A stretch of 64,000 bases of DNA, from contig CAKUVI010000010.1 in assembly GCA_934699095.1 (NCBI GenBank), positions 17,931 to 81,930 of the forward strand, read 5' to 3'. Source of the stretch: an uncultured Bacteroidales bacterium (GTDB lineage: Bacteria; Bacteroidota; Bacteroidia; Bacteroidales; WCHB1-69). Under the pieces are notes generated by a model, which saw only the letters and a list, made by a program, of their open reading frames with translations, was not told the origin of the DNA and did no database searches. Positions 39,744 through 49,737 of the stretch are shown here, piece by piece. Position numbers and translations under genes: made by a program. Position 1 is the first letter of the stretch. Every line of letters begins with the position of its first letter.

Positions 39744-41843
39744 TTATTTGCCTTCGGAGGGTTTCAGCCACTGGTCGAGCCAGCGGAAAAATTCGCGTTG
39801 CCACAACATGGCGTTTTGCGGAGATGTAACAAAGTGGCACTCGTCAGGGAAGTAGAGAAAACGGCTCGGGATTCCCTGCATCTGTGCGGCGTCGAAAGCC
39901 TGCATGCCTTCAGTGTACGGTATTCTGAAATCCTTGCCGCCATGGATGACCAAAATAGGAGTATCCCAGTTACCCACAAACTTGTGCGGTGAGAAACTGT
40001 AACTCTTCGGTACAGGAGTTTTCCAATAAGGACCTTCAATATCATGATTTGCGAAGAACAGTTCTTCGGTTGTGCCATACCAGCTCTCAAAGTTGAACAT
40101 GCCGCAGTGTGCGATGAAGGCCTTGAAGCGTTTCTGATGGTGTCCGGCCAGCCAATAGACTGAGAAACCGCCGTAGCTTGCGCCAACACAGCCCAGTCTG
40201 TTCTCGTCCACATAAGGTTCCTTGGCCACATCGTCGATGGCGGCGAGGTAATCCTTCATGTTCTGCCCGCCATAATCACCGCTGATCTGATTATTCCATT
40301 CACTTCCAAAACCCGGAAGACCGCGGCGGTTAGGCGCTACCACGATATAATCGTGTGCAGCCATCATTTGGAAATTCCAACGATATGAGAAAAACTGGCT
40401 AACAGGAGATTGCGGACCACCCTCGCAGTACAACAGCGCCGGATAAGTCTTTGTGGAATCAAAATTCGGCGGAAGTATCACCCAAACCAGCATCTGCTTG
40501 CCATCGGTGGTTTTAACCCAACGTTTAACCGTCTTACCCATTGTTATCTTGTCGAGCACATCATTATTGATGGCACTGATCTGTTTCACTGACTTGTTTT
40601 TGAGATTGACAGAATAGATTTCAGAAGGATTGGCGTGCGTGGTGCGGGTAACCACCAGCTGGTCGCCATTGGCAATCACTGTGTTATAGTCATAGTCGCC
40701 ATCGGTTATCTGCTCAAAGGCACGTGACTCCAAATCCAAAGAATAGATCTGGTATGTTGCTTCCTTACAGCTTGTGAAATAGACCTTCCTTGAATCCTCG
40801 CTCCATGAGAAACCGGTGGCATCCTGATCAAAATCTGTGCTGTAATCCTCGGCTTGACCTGTTTCAAAATCATAGATCATGAGACTGTGTTTTTCAGACT
40901 CGAAGCCATCGGTTTTCATATTCCACCAAACCATTTTCTTGCCGTTCGGGGAAATCACCGGGTCCATATCGTAACCTTTGTTGGGTTCAGTCAGGTTGAT
41001 GGAAGTCTTGGTATTCAGGTCATACAGGAAAACGTCGGTGTTGGTGCTTTCCGCGAAGGCTTTGCCTGAGAGGGTTTTGCAGCAATATACGAGTTTGTTG
41101 CCGTCCGGGTGCCAGGAAATCTCCTCCATTCCGCCGAAAGGAGGGTTCGGGCAGTGGAATTTCTGTCCTTCAAGGATATCAACACCGTTGTTGAAAGACG
41201 GATAGTCGGCTACAAAGAGGTGACTGTATGTGCCGTCTGCCCAATAGTTCCAATGACGATACATGAGATCGTCGTAAATCATGGCGTTTGTATTGGGAAG
41301 GTCTGGATAGCGCTCTTCAATAGTAGGTTCAATTCTGACATTTTTGAAATAGCAGATGTGTTTCATGTCAGGGGCGTAACCGAAACCGTTGATGTCACCG
41401 TCCACATTGCTGATTGCCTTGGCATTTTTTCCGTCAGGATCGGCCTCCCATATCTGCACACCTTTGTCATTGGGATAGAGGTATGCGATTTTTTTGCCGT
41501 CGGGGCGCCAGATAGGCTGCATCTCGCTCTCTTCTGACACGGTGATGCGCGTTGCCTCACCACCGGCAGCCGGCATTGTGTACAATTCTGTGTTGCCGCT
41601 GTTGGTCCTGTAGTCATAATAGGTCACTGCATAAAGCAGAGTCTTGCCGTCGGGTGAAACCTGAACATCGGAGAGACGCCCCATGTACCAGAGTATTTTC
41701 TCGTCCAGAACACCCTTTGAAAAATCGGGCACCTCACGGCTGTCTTTGTCTATGACAGAACTCGCAGCACTATTCTTTTGTGCTTGTTTACAACTACTTA
41801 CAATAATCATAAGCAATGTTAAATAGAAAAAAACTTTTTTCAT
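39744..41843 (-). CDS. S9-family (prolyl oligopeptidase/DPP-type) peptidase lipoprotein
   Basis: The 699 residues start with a lipoprotein signal (FFYLTLLMIIVSSCKQ, Cys18). A WD40-like beta-propeller covers about 40-420 (LSDVQVSPDGKTLLYAVTYYD, QPIWRPDGKKIAYLYPND, FSWSEDSRKVYFTSC). The alpha/beta-hydrolase domain carries the catalytic triad: Ser in GCVGASYGGFSVYWLAG (about 557), Asp in ILVIHGGKDFRIP (about 632) and His in FPDECHFV (about 668). It should cleave short peptides, often after Pro or acidic residues, at the periplasmic face. It is first in a two-gene run with the LptF/LptG-type permease, with a TACTTTCG -7-like box upstream. Confidence 0.93.
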   Translation of the reverse strand: MKKVFFYLTLLMIIVSSCKQAQKNSAASSVIDKDSREVPDFSKGVLDEKILWYMGRLSDVQVSPDGKTLLYAVTYYDYRTNSGNTELYTMPAAGGEATRITVSEESEMQPIWRPDGKKIAYLYPNDKGVQIWEADPDGKNAKAISNVDGDINGFGYAPDMKHICYFKNVRIEPTIEERYPDLPNTNAMIYDDLMYRHWNYWADGTYSHLFVADYPSFNNGVDILEGQKFHCPNPPFGGMEEISWHPDGNKLVYCCKTLSGKAFAESTNTDVFLYDLNTKTSINLTEPNKGYDMDPVISPNGKKMVWWNMKTDGFESEKHSLMIYDFETGQAEDYSTDFDQDATGFSWSEDSRKVYFTSCKEATYQIYSLDLESRAFEQITDGDYDYNTVIANGDQLVVTRTTHANPSEIYSVNLKNKSVKQISAINNDVLDKITMGKTVKRWVKTTDGKQMLVWVILPPNFDSTKTYPALLYCEGGPQSPVSQFFSYRWNFQMMAAHDYIVVAPNRRGLPGFGSEWNNQISGDYGGQNMKDYLAAIDDVAKEPYVDENRLGCVGASYGGFSVYWLAGHHQKRFKAFIAHCGMFNFESWYGTTEELFFANHDIEGPYWKTPVPKSYSFSPHKFVGNWDTPILVIHGGKDFRIPYTEGMQAFDAAQMQGIPSRFLYFPDECHFVTSPQNAMLWQREFFRWLDQWLKPSEGK

Positions 41844-41886
41844 TTTTGGAATATTATATTATTAATTCAATTTTCAAAACAAAGTG

Positions 41887-41894
41887 CGAAAGTA
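41887..41894 (-). promoter_or_regulatory. -7-like box for the S9 peptidase gene
   Basis: On the reverse strand TACTTTCG (one mismatch to TAnnTTTG) lies 43 bases before the peptidase ATG, in the divergent intergenic region. Confidence 0.4.
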
Positions 41895-41975
41895 CAAAAA
41901 ATAAAAAAACTTTCTTTCAGAATATATGGCGAAAGTCAAAAAAAGGAACTTGTGTGATAGATACCTTATTTTTTG

Positions 41976-41983
41976 TATTTTTG
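41976..41983 (+). promoter_or_regulatory. -7 promoter box for the DUF1015 gene
   Basis: TATTTTTG matches TAnnTTTG, 47 bases before the ATG at 42031; a TTG at 41950 is the nearest -33 candidate at a long spacing of 23 bases. Confidence 0.5.
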
Positions 41984-42030
41984 CCGTTTGAATTATCATT
42001 TAGTATAAACACATAAAAAAAAGAAAAGAT

Positions 42031-43284
42031 ATGTCAATCATTAAACCTTTTAAAGGATTCCGTCCTCCAAAAGAGATCGTTGAAAAATTAGCTTCTCGTC
42101 CATACGACGTTTTGAATTCAGAGGAAGCCCGCAAAGAAGCGGAAGGCAACCCATATTCACTTTTGCACGTCACAAAAGCTGAAATAGACCTGCCAGCAGG
42201 CACCGATGAGCACTCGCAAGCCGTTTACGACAAAGTTGTCGAGAATTACAACATGTTCAAGAAAAACGGATGGCTGGTTCAAGATGAAGATGAGAAACTG
42301 TACATCTACGCTCAGACCATGGACGGCCGTACACAATATGGCATTGTTGCATGTGCATATTCTGAAGACTACGTGAATGGTGTCATCAAAAAGCACGAGC
42401 TCACACGTAAAGACAAGGAAGAAGACCGCATGATTCACGTGAGAATCACCAATGCCAATGTGGAGCCTGTCTTCTTTGCATATCCAGCACACAAAGAAAT
42501 TGACGAGATCGTAGCAAATATCGTCAAGAATCAGAAGCCGGTTTACGACTTCGTGGCAAAGGAAGATGGTTTCGGCCACACATTCTGGGTAATCGACGAC
42601 AAAGCCACCATCAACCGCATTGTGGAGATCTTCGCAAATGAGATTCCTGCAATGTACATTGCCGACGGCCACCACCGCTCAGCTGCCGCAGCTCTCGTTG
42701 GCCAGGAGAAAAAGAGAAACAACCCTAACCACACAGGCAAGGAAGAGTACAACTACTTCATGACCGTTATCTTCCCTGACAACCAACTTAAGATTATCGA
42801 CTACAACCGCGTGGTAAAAGACCTTAACGGAAACACCCCTGAAGAGTTCATCGCAAAGCTTCAGGACGCATTTGTTGTTGAAAAGATGGGCGCTGACATC
42901 TACAAACCAACAAAACTTCACGAGTTCAGCATGTATCTCGGTGGTGAATGGTACAAGATGACTGCAAAAGAAGGCACCTATAACGACCAAGATCCTATCG
43001 GTGTGCTTGATGTTACAATCCTATCTAATTTGGTGTTAGACAAGATTCTCGGCATCAAGGATCTGCGCACCGACAAACGTATTGACTTCGTGGGCGGTAT
43101 CCGCGGATTGGGCGAATTGAAACGCCGCGTTGACAACGGTGAGATGAAAGTGGCATTCGCACTTTACCCTGTTTCAATGAAACAACTCATCGACATCGCA
43201 GATTCTGGCAACATCATGCCTCCAAAAACCACATGGTTTGAACCTAAATTGCGTTCTGGTCTCGTAATTCACGAATTAGAGTAG
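42031..43284 (+). CDS. DUF1015 family protein
   Basis: The 417 residues match the COG4198 family: IIKPFKGFRPPKEIVEKLASRPYDVLNSEEAR at the N-terminus with the RPYDV motif, NPYSLLHVTKAEI, IYAQTMDGRTQYGIVAC, KKHELTRKDKEEDR, and the strongly conserved MYIADGHHRSAAAL at about 209-222. The C-terminal NIMPPKTTWFEPKLRSGLVIHEL is also typical. The family is widespread and often lies near serine or other amino-acid biosynthesis genes; its reaction is unknown, though the GHHR motif suggests a metal or phosphate site. It is highly conserved and has regular codon use. The next gene follows at 5 bases. Confidence 0.9.
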   Translation: MSIIKPFKGFRPPKEIVEKLASRPYDVLNSEEARKEAEGNPYSLLHVTKAEIDLPAGTDEHSQAVYDKVVENYNMFKKNGWLVQDEDEKLYIYAQTMDGRTQYGIVACAYSEDYVNGVIKKHELTRKDKEEDRMIHVRITNANVEPVFFAYPAHKEIDEIVANIVKNQKPVYDFVAKEDGFGHTFWVIDDKATINRIVEIFANEIPAMYIADGHHRSAAAALVGQEKKRNNPNHTGKEEYNYFMTVIFPDNQLKIIDYNRVVKDLNGNTPEEFIAKLQDAFVVEKMGADIYKPTKLHEFSMYLGGEWYKMTAKEGTYNDQDPIGVLDVTILSNLVLDKILGIKDLRTDKRIDFVGGIRGLGELKRRVDNGEMKVAFALYPVSMKQLIDIADSGNIMPPKTTWFEPKLRSGLVIHELE

Positions 43285-43289
43285 AAAAT

Positions 43290-44213
43290 ATGTTCAAAGT
43301 TCCTGTATTACTTATATTATACAATAGGATAGAGGAAACACACGACGTATTTCAAGTACTACGTACGGTGCAGCCGACCCAATTGTATGTTGCCGGCGAC
43401 GCTCCCATCCAAGGCGACGTCCTCGACACGATGCACGTATATCAGACGCGCGCAGTCATACAACCTGAGTGGCCGTGCCAAGTTCATAAATTATGGCAAG
43501 ATAATCATCTGGGTAAATCCCAGATGATTTATACTGCCATTAAGTGGTTTTTCGACCACGAAGAGGAAGGCATCATCCTCTTTGAAGACACTGTCCCAGG
43601 CTATGACTTCTTCCCCTACTGCGAACAACTCCTCGAAAAATATCGCAACGACAAACAAATATTCAGCATTAACGGATCCTATCTTAGACACAGAAGTAGA
43701 AAGAGATACAAAAAACGCATGAAAAAGGGACTCTCCTCCTATTTCTTCTCAGCTTACGCCTCAACATGGGGCTTTGCCACATGGAAAAACAGATGGACCG
43801 ACTTCTCCTTGTCGCTTGATCAATACTCCAAAGACAACTTCGAACAGATCGTTAGTCCTTATATGAAAAAGAACAAACAAAAAATATACTGGATTAACAG
43901 GTTCAACATTATCAAAAAACAGAAAAAACCTTATTGGGCATACCAATACAATTTTCATATCTGGGCACACCAAGGCCTCTGCATCTCTCCTTATCTCAAC
44001 TTGGTAACTAACCTCGGCTTCAAAAAACAAGATCAAAGGAAACTACGCAGACTTCGCAGAAATGCCTACCCGATAATGCCTCTCACCCACCCCGACTCAG
44101 TGTCACAAGATTTTAAGGAAGACAAGTACATGTTTAAACACCTATTCAAAAGAGCTTATCTTACCTTGTTCAAAGAGTGGTTGAATTTGTCAGGAAACAA
44201 ACAAAACCAATAA
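43290..44213 (+). CDS. Glycosyltransferase-like (nucleotide-diphospho-sugar transferase) protein
   Basis: The 307-residue protein starts VPVLLILYNRIEETHDVFQVLR, followed by TQLYVAGDAP. These are the first strands of a GT-A-type transferase of the kind found in many Bacteroidales genomes (HlpA-like). The segment EEGIILFEDTVPGYDFFPYCEQLLEKYRND corresponds to the DxD-bearing strand, here ED with Thr where EDD is usual. FSAYASTWGFATWKNRWTDF is also family-typical. It has no membrane segment. It is squeezed between the DUF1015 gene (5 bases) and the adhesin gene (22 bases). The acceptor and sugar are unknown; glycosylation of the adhesin is one possibility, inferred only from position. Confidence 0.7.
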   Translation: MFKVPVLLILYNRIEETHDVFQVLRTVQPTQLYVAGDAPIQGDVLDTMHVYQTRAVIQPEWPCQVHKLWQDNHLGKSQMIYTAIKWFFDHEEEGIILFEDTVPGYDFFPYCEQLLEKYRNDKQIFSINGSYLRHRSRKRYKKRMKKGLSSYFFSAYASTWGFATWKNRWTDFSLSLDQYSKDNFEQIVSPYMKKNKQKIYWINRFNIIKKQKKPYWAYQYNFHIWAHQGLCISPYLNLVTNLGFKKQDQRKLRRLRRNAYPIMPLTHPDSVSQDFKEDKYMFKHLFKRAYLTLFKEWLNLSGNKQNQ

Positions 44214-44235
44214 TATTTTGCAAACTAAAGCTCAA

Positions 44236-47200
44236 ATGACGTTTATACTTCTGTATATTGCGTCACTATTTTTTCTTCCTACAAACTCTATCCAAGCAGA
44301 TAACAATAAAATGTCTGCAACCTTTGGTTTATCGTCTTTTACTAACGACACAATTTCTCCCTGCATTGAAGCACACGATTCAATTGCAGAAATTGAGATT
44401 GAAGGAACTCCTATTCCTCATTTCGCGTCAGAAAATCCATACATTTCATTAACTTTCAATAACATAGGAAATGCCACACTCGACGCACCGTATCATATCA
44501 CATTGTTCAAAAACGGTTTCGGCGAAGAAATAATGAAGATTGACACCTTCAACGAGAATATCGCCCCGAATTCTTCGGTAACGAAAAATATCTTTCTTGA
44601 TTTTGATGAAATTTGCGACGGAAGCGCTTCATCCATAGTGGTTGTGGTGAACTGCAACGGCGCCGGTATCGCTCAAAACGGTGAATTGCAACAGGAGTGC
44701 GATGTAAACAACAATATCGGAAATGTCTCTATAACAGAACACGACGCCATCATTTCGGGCCCGACTTACATCTGCGAAGGCGAAACCGCCACACTGACCT
44801 GCAGTCAAGCCGATCAATACCTTTGGAACAACGGCGCAACCACACAGTCAATATCAGTAAGCGGAAATGGAACTTATTCTGTAATAGCATATTATAACGA
44901 CGGTTGTCCTTCAACAACACCAAACCACAATACTTTTGTCCCAGACAATCCGATAATTGGCTCCTATTTAGATGACATGATAGCCGGTCATGAATACGAA
45001 GCCACGGCAGGGGAAGATACAGATAATAATTTGCAACTTTCACATTCATCCGCCGTGAAAGTTGTTAAGGACACTGTATTTCTCCCTGACGGCAAAGACT
45101 GCGGTGAAGGTTGCTCCTACTTGGCACATTTCACATTTGAAGGCTTCAACGACACCACAACAATAACAGATGTTGAACAGATCTACTATCTGCGACTCAA
45201 TTTGGAACACTCTTACATCGGAGACTTATACATCAACCTGTCATGTCCGAACGGACAGAACGCAACAATCCTGAAAAAAGCAGCATCTACGGGTTGGTCA
45301 GACTGTCTTTCAGAAATACCTAACACTGCAATAGGCTGGCAGTCAGGGTCTAACAAAAAAGATGCTTTTTTAGGCGACGCATTCGACCACCATGATGTTT
45401 CAAATTACTGCGATCCGACATTATATCTCAACAAGCCTGGCAATGGTTGGAACTACTGCTGGTCGAACAACACATCACAAGGATACCAATATGCAAATTC
45501 CGATGGAAGTTTGATTTACAGGAGCGCCAATGTTCACAACGGAAAAGTGGATTCCTCAAATGTTCAAAACGGAACACAGTTTTACCATCCAGACGAATCC
45601 TTCGAACAGTTGGTAGGATGCCCTATAAACGGCACGTGGACTGTTGAAGTCATAGATGGCCTGTCGAATGATAACGGCTACATTTTTGAATGCGAAATCG
45701 CCATTGACGACATCCTGTTTCCTACCCATATTCTTCCTATTGAGACTATTACGATGTCTGAGCCATGGACCACACAAACATCCGACTCTACATTTCAGAT
45801 TAATCCGCCATATTCACTTCAAGGCGATACTGTGGTAAATTACACATTCACAGTAACCGATATCAACGGTTGCTCGTTTGATGACACCGTTGCCGTGAAC
45901 ATCTTCGCCAATAAATTCTCCGATCTCTACGACACAATCCACAGCACCTCTTTGCCATTCTCCTGGAATGGCGAGATTTTCACCTCGGCTGGAAGCAAAA
46001 CAACCTTAAACCAAACTCAAAACGGCGCCGACAGTATCACAACCCTGCACCTTTCTGTTATCTACACTTTTAATACTGCAATATGCAAGAACAATTTTCC
46101 ATTGGTTTGGCATAACATCACTTTCAATAATGAAAGTTCGGTTACTGAATCTTTTCCTTCTGATGGAGCCGACAGCATAAATGTATATAATGTCACATCT
46201 TTAGACACTAATTATACAATTTTCCACAAAACTATCTGCTATGATGAACTACCATACGAATGGATGAATGAAATATTCTACGAAACAAGTTCTAAAACTC
46301 TAAATTTCAGCAATATATATGAGTGCGACAGTATTGTTGAACTCAACTTGTCTGTAGCATATCCCACTGGAGAAAACCTTGATGTAAGCGTGTTGGAAAA
46401 CAATTTGCCATTTACCATCAACGGGGAAAGTTACGACACACCCGGCATATATACTCAGCACCTTGTTAATCACAACGGCTGCGACAGCGTTCTCAACATT
46501 AACCTTATCATCAAGTACAACTCTCACACTGAAATCGACAGTTTCCTGTGTGCAAACAAGTTACCAATTGTTTGGAACGGCTTGACATTCAACGAGGCAG
46601 GTACCAAAACAAAAACATTTACGGCAGCAAACGGAGCCGACAGCATTGTTGTGATGCATCTTAACTTGCTTCCAGTTCCAGAGGCATCTATGAGCGGCCT
46701 TTTTGCAATCTGCAACGGACAAGAGACCGTCATCACTGCCAATGAATCAGCCCACTATCTTTGGTCAACCAACGATACTACTCAGAGCATAACCGTCACC
46801 AATCCAGGTATTTACGAAGTAACCGTCACCAACTCAAATGGTTGTTCCGACACAGCCATGCGTAATATAATGAAGGTGGTTGTCAGTCCTATTGCCAAGA
46901 CAAATCTCTCGGATATATGCGCCGGCGACGAAGGCATCATCACGGTCGGTACCGACACAACTTCAACCATCGTGTTGAGTTCGCATGAAACAACACTTTC
47001 ACTTACAGAGACCATCTTTCTTCCCGACGGCATCAATTGTCCTCCACAGGGTTGCTCCTACCAATCACCGCTGACCTTCACCAGTTTTGATGACAATGCA
47101 ACAATACAATCAGTGGATGATATTTTCTATGTAAAACTCAACATGGAACATTCATACGCAGGCGATCTATACATCAACATAACCTGTCCAAATGGACAAA

Positions 47201-49725
47201 AAGCCGACATCTTGAAGTTCAATGGTACTGCAAACTCTGAATGTAGTTCTCTCATCCCATACAGCTCAAGGACTTGGCAATCAGGCGCTAACGCACCGAT
47301 GAGCACATTTTTCGGCATGGCCTACGACATGTCGGATAGCTATAATCTGTGTAATGCAAACTCTTCAAGCAACGCACCTGGTATTGGCTGGAATTATTGC
47401 TGGTCGAACAATACAACAGAAAACTATCAATACGCATCGGGCGCAGGCAGCCTTATTTACAGACAAACAAACTCACATTTATATCCAAATGATTTTTATA
47501 GCTGGTGGCTTGACGATGAAACGGTTCGCGTGTTCGACTCATCAAATGTAGCTGCCGGAACACAATTCTATCACCCCGACGAATCATTCAGCTCTTTGAT
47601 AGGCTGCCCGTTAAATGGTTCGTGGTATATTGAAGTGATGGATGGTTTCTCTTACGACAACGGTTACGTTTTCGGGTGGGAGCTTGCGTTGGCGCCACAC
47701 CTTCTCCCTGTTCAATATAGCGATGTGACCCACACCACCGTTGAAGGTCCCTGGATTACAGCCCTGACCGACTCCACCTTTGTTGTCAATGTTCCCGCTG
47801 ATTTGCCTAACGATACTATAGTGAGTTACACATTCCACTGCTTTGATGACAACGGGTGCGGCTATGACACAATTTTGAAGTATCAATTCTACACAGCCGA
47901 TTCCCTGTTTTCTCAGCATACTGATTGCGATTCATACATTTGGAATGGCATAACATACACCGAATCAGGTATTTACAAACACCACTACAACAACATCAAT
48001 GGTTGTGACAGCTTAATGGTCTTGGAACTGACGATTAACCATAGCTCAACATCCTCTGACTCCATAACACTCGTCGAAAATCAACTCCCATATCATTTTA
48101 TCCCATCCGACACGGTCTTTGGAATAAACTCACCAACAGAATTCCAATTTTCATACAAACTCTCAACTTCTGCAGGCTGTGATTCCACTATAAATCAGAA
48201 AGTTATAATTTATCAAAACACAAATCAAACATTTGATACCACTGTTTGCGTATATGATTTTCCATTTTCTTGGCATGGCCGCCAGTTTGCGACGCCAGGT
48301 ACATTTCATGATTCGGTTCTAAACGACAATGGAAGCACTAATTATCTTACTTTCAATATTTTAACAGACAACTTAAATATATTGAACAGTGTAATTACGC
48401 ATGTAATATGTTACGGTGAAAGCACCGGTTCTGCAACAATGAACGTTTCAGGAGGGGAGGCGCCTTACGCATACGCTTGGACAAACGAAGGAGGAATAAC
48501 AATATCAAGCACTGTATCTGTGTACAACGTAGCAGCTGGAAACTATAATTTCACCGTTACAGACGGATTGGGTTGTATAGCATCTAACAATATAGTTATC
48601 AACACGTTGAACGAAGAAGTACAACCCGGACACATTGCCTCCTCGCAAACAATATGTCTTGGTGAGCATTTGTCACAGTTCACTGGAGGTACGGCAGGTA
48701 CGGCAGGGAACTACGAATGGCAGATCTCATCAAATGGCGAAGATTGGACGGCAGCTCCTGGAAACAGCGGACTGCAAAATTACACCTATCCGGATGCGCC
48801 CCCGGCAGGCAACTATAAGCTACGCCGCGCTTGGATAAGTACCGCATGTGGAACTTTCTATAGCGACACCGTCAACATCGCAGTGATCTCCCAAGTACAC
48901 GACACAATCACAGACATTGTATGCCAAAACTCAAATTATAATCAATACGACTTCACCGTATCGTCTCAACAAACTGCTGAAATCGGAGTCATTGAGCTCA
49001 CAAACACAGTATCTTCCGGTCTCTGCGACAGCATTACCACACTCCTTTTGTCCGTTCAACCGAATTATACCTCAACCATTGAAGAAACTGTCTGCGAAGG
49101 AAGCAGCTACAACAACCACGGTTTTTCAATTTCTGCAGAACAAATCAACGGTCAATCCGAATATGAAGAGATTAAAAACTTCACAACTATCAGTGGTTGC
49201 GACAGTGTGGTGACTCTGAAACTTTCAATCATCGACACCTCTCTTAAACTCATCAATCACACAGACGATTTCTGTGAAACTATGCAGGCTGAACTCTCAA
49301 TTGAGACTAATATGCCCGACTACATTTGGAGCACTGGCGAAACCACTCCTAATATAACAGCCACACATTCAGGTTATTATAGTGTCACAGCATCACAAGG
49401 CGATTGCGAAAACTCAAAATTCGTCCTAATTGAGGATTGTCACTGGGAAATCAACCTGCCTAATGCCATAACTCCTTCCAAAAACGATGGACTTAACGAT
49501 ATATTCTGTCTTCCTGATGCCATCGCAGAACAGATGTCAGAATGCGAAATCAGCATATATGACCGCTGGGGAATGCAAGTCTTCTATTCTGAAAACAAAA
49601 ATTTCAGGTGGAATGGCGCAGTGAACGGCAAAATAATGACTAACGTGGTGTATAATTACATAATCAGATATAAAAGACTTAACGGTAAACCGGAAATCAT
49701 CAAAGGTAGTATAACAATTTTATAA
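44236..49725 (+). CDS. Large modular surface adhesin with gliding/T9SS type B C-terminal domain
   Basis: The start is taken at ATG 44236, which gives the signal peptide MTFILLYIASLFFLPTNSIQA; 1829 residues. Two copies of a proprotein-convertase P-like domain lie at about 45055-45705 and 46980-47690. Each has NLEHSYIGDLYINLSCPNGQ or NMEHSYAGDLYINITCPNGQ, GxGWNYCWSNNT, FYHPDESF and a closing DNGY motif. Between and after them are 75-80 residue beta repeats (LPxxWNGxxFxxxG, GADSIxxLxL / CDSIxxLxL). A SprB-like repeat is at about 48415-48610 (GESTGSATMNVSGGEAPYAYAW). The last 90 residues (ITPSKNDGLNDIFCLPD, ISIYDRWGMQVFYS, GVVYNYII-like end) are the CHU_C / T9SS type B sorting domain. Probably a secreted, surface-attached adhesin. 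Confidence 0.87.
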   Translation: MTFILLYIASLFFLPTNSIQADNNKMSATFGLSSFTNDTISPCIEAHDSIAEIEIEGTPIPHFASENPYISLTFNNIGNATLDAPYHITLFKNGFGEEIMKIDTFNENIAPNSSVTKNIFLDFDEICDGSASSIVVVVNCNGAGIAQNGELQQECDVNNNIGNVSITEHDAIISGPTYICEGETATLTCSQADQYLWNNGATTQSISVSGNGTYSVIAYYNDGCPSTTPNHNTFVPDNPIIGSYLDDMIAGHEYEATAGEDTDNNLQLSHSSAVKVVKDTVFLPDGKDCGEGCSYLAHFTFEGFNDTTTITDVEQIYYLRLNLEHSYIGDLYINLSCPNGQNATILKKAASTGWSDCLSEIPNTAIGWQSGSNKKDAFLGDAFDHHDVSNYCDPTLYLNKPGNGWNYCWSNNTSQGYQYANSDGSLIYRSANVHNGKVDSSNVQNGTQFYHPDESFEQLVGCPINGTWTVEVIDGLSNDNGYIFECEIAIDDILFPTHILPIETITMSEPWTTQTSDSTFQINPPYSLQGDTVVNYTFTVTDINGCSFDDTVAVNIFANKFSDLYDTIHSTSLPFSWNGEIFTSAGSKTTLNQTQNGADSITTLHLSVIYTFNTAICKNNFPLVWHNITFNNESSVTESFPSDGADSINVYNVTSLDTNYTIFHKTICYDELPYEWMNEIFYETSSKTLNFSNIYECDSIVELNLSVAYPTGENLDVSVLENNLPFTINGESYDTPGIYTQHLVNHNGCDSVLNINLIIKYNSHTEIDSFLCANKLPIVWNGLTFNEAGTKTKTFTAANGADSIVVMHLNLLPVPEASMSGLFAICNGQETVITANESAHYLWSTNDTTQSITVTNPGIYEVTVTNSNGCSDTAMRNIMKVVVSPIAKTNLSDICAGDEGIITVGTDTTSTIVLSSHETTLSLTETIFLPDGINCPPQGCSYQSPLTFTSFDDNATIQSVDDIFYVKLNMEHSYAGDLYINITCPNGQKADILKFNGTANSECSSLIPYSSRTWQSGANAPMSTFFGMAYDMSDSYNLCNANSSSNAPGIGWNYCWSNNTTENYQYASGAGSLIYRQTNSHLYPNDFYSWWLDDETVRVFDSSNVAAGTQFYHPDESFSSLIGCPLNGSWYIEVMDGFSYDNGYVFGWELALAPHLLPVQYSDVTHTTVEGPWITALTDSTFVVNVPADLPNDTIVSYTFHCFDDNGCGYDTILKYQFYTADSLFSQHTDCDSYIWNGITYTESGIYKHHYNNINGCDSLMVLELTINHSSTSSDSITLVENQLPYHFIPSDTVFGINSPTEFQFSYKLSTSAGCDSTINQKVIIYQNTNQTFDTTVCVYDFPFSWHGRQFATPGTFHDSVLNDNGSTNYLTFNILTDNLNILNSVITHVICYGESTGSATMNVSGGEAPYAYAWTNEGGITISSTVSVYNVAAGNYNFTVTDGLGCIASNNIVINTLNEEVQPGHIASSQTICLGEHLSQFTGGTAGTAGNYEWQISSNGEDWTAAPGNSGLQNYTYPDAPPAGNYKLRRAWISTACGTFYSDTVNIAVISQVHDTITDIVCQNSNYNQYDFTVSSQQTAEIGVIELTNTVSSGLCDSITTLLLSVQPNYTSTIEETVCEGSSYNNHGFSISAEQINGQSEYEEIKNFTTISGCDSVVTLKLSIIDTSLKLINHTDDFCETMQAELSIETNMPDYIWSTGETTPNITATHSGYYSVTASQGDCENSKFVLIEDCHWEINLPNAITPSKNDGLNDIFCLPDAIAEQMSECEISIYDRWGMQVFYSENKNFRWNGAVNGKIMTNVVYNYIIRYKRLNGKPEIIKGSITIL

Positions 49726-49737
49726 GATCAGGTTGAT

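Noticed and set aside
44236..49725. Tandem repeats of the adhesin as a possible CRISPR-like array
   Set aside because: The repeats are protein-level, about 75-80 residues long and divergent in DNA; there are no short identical repeats with spacers anywhere in the window.
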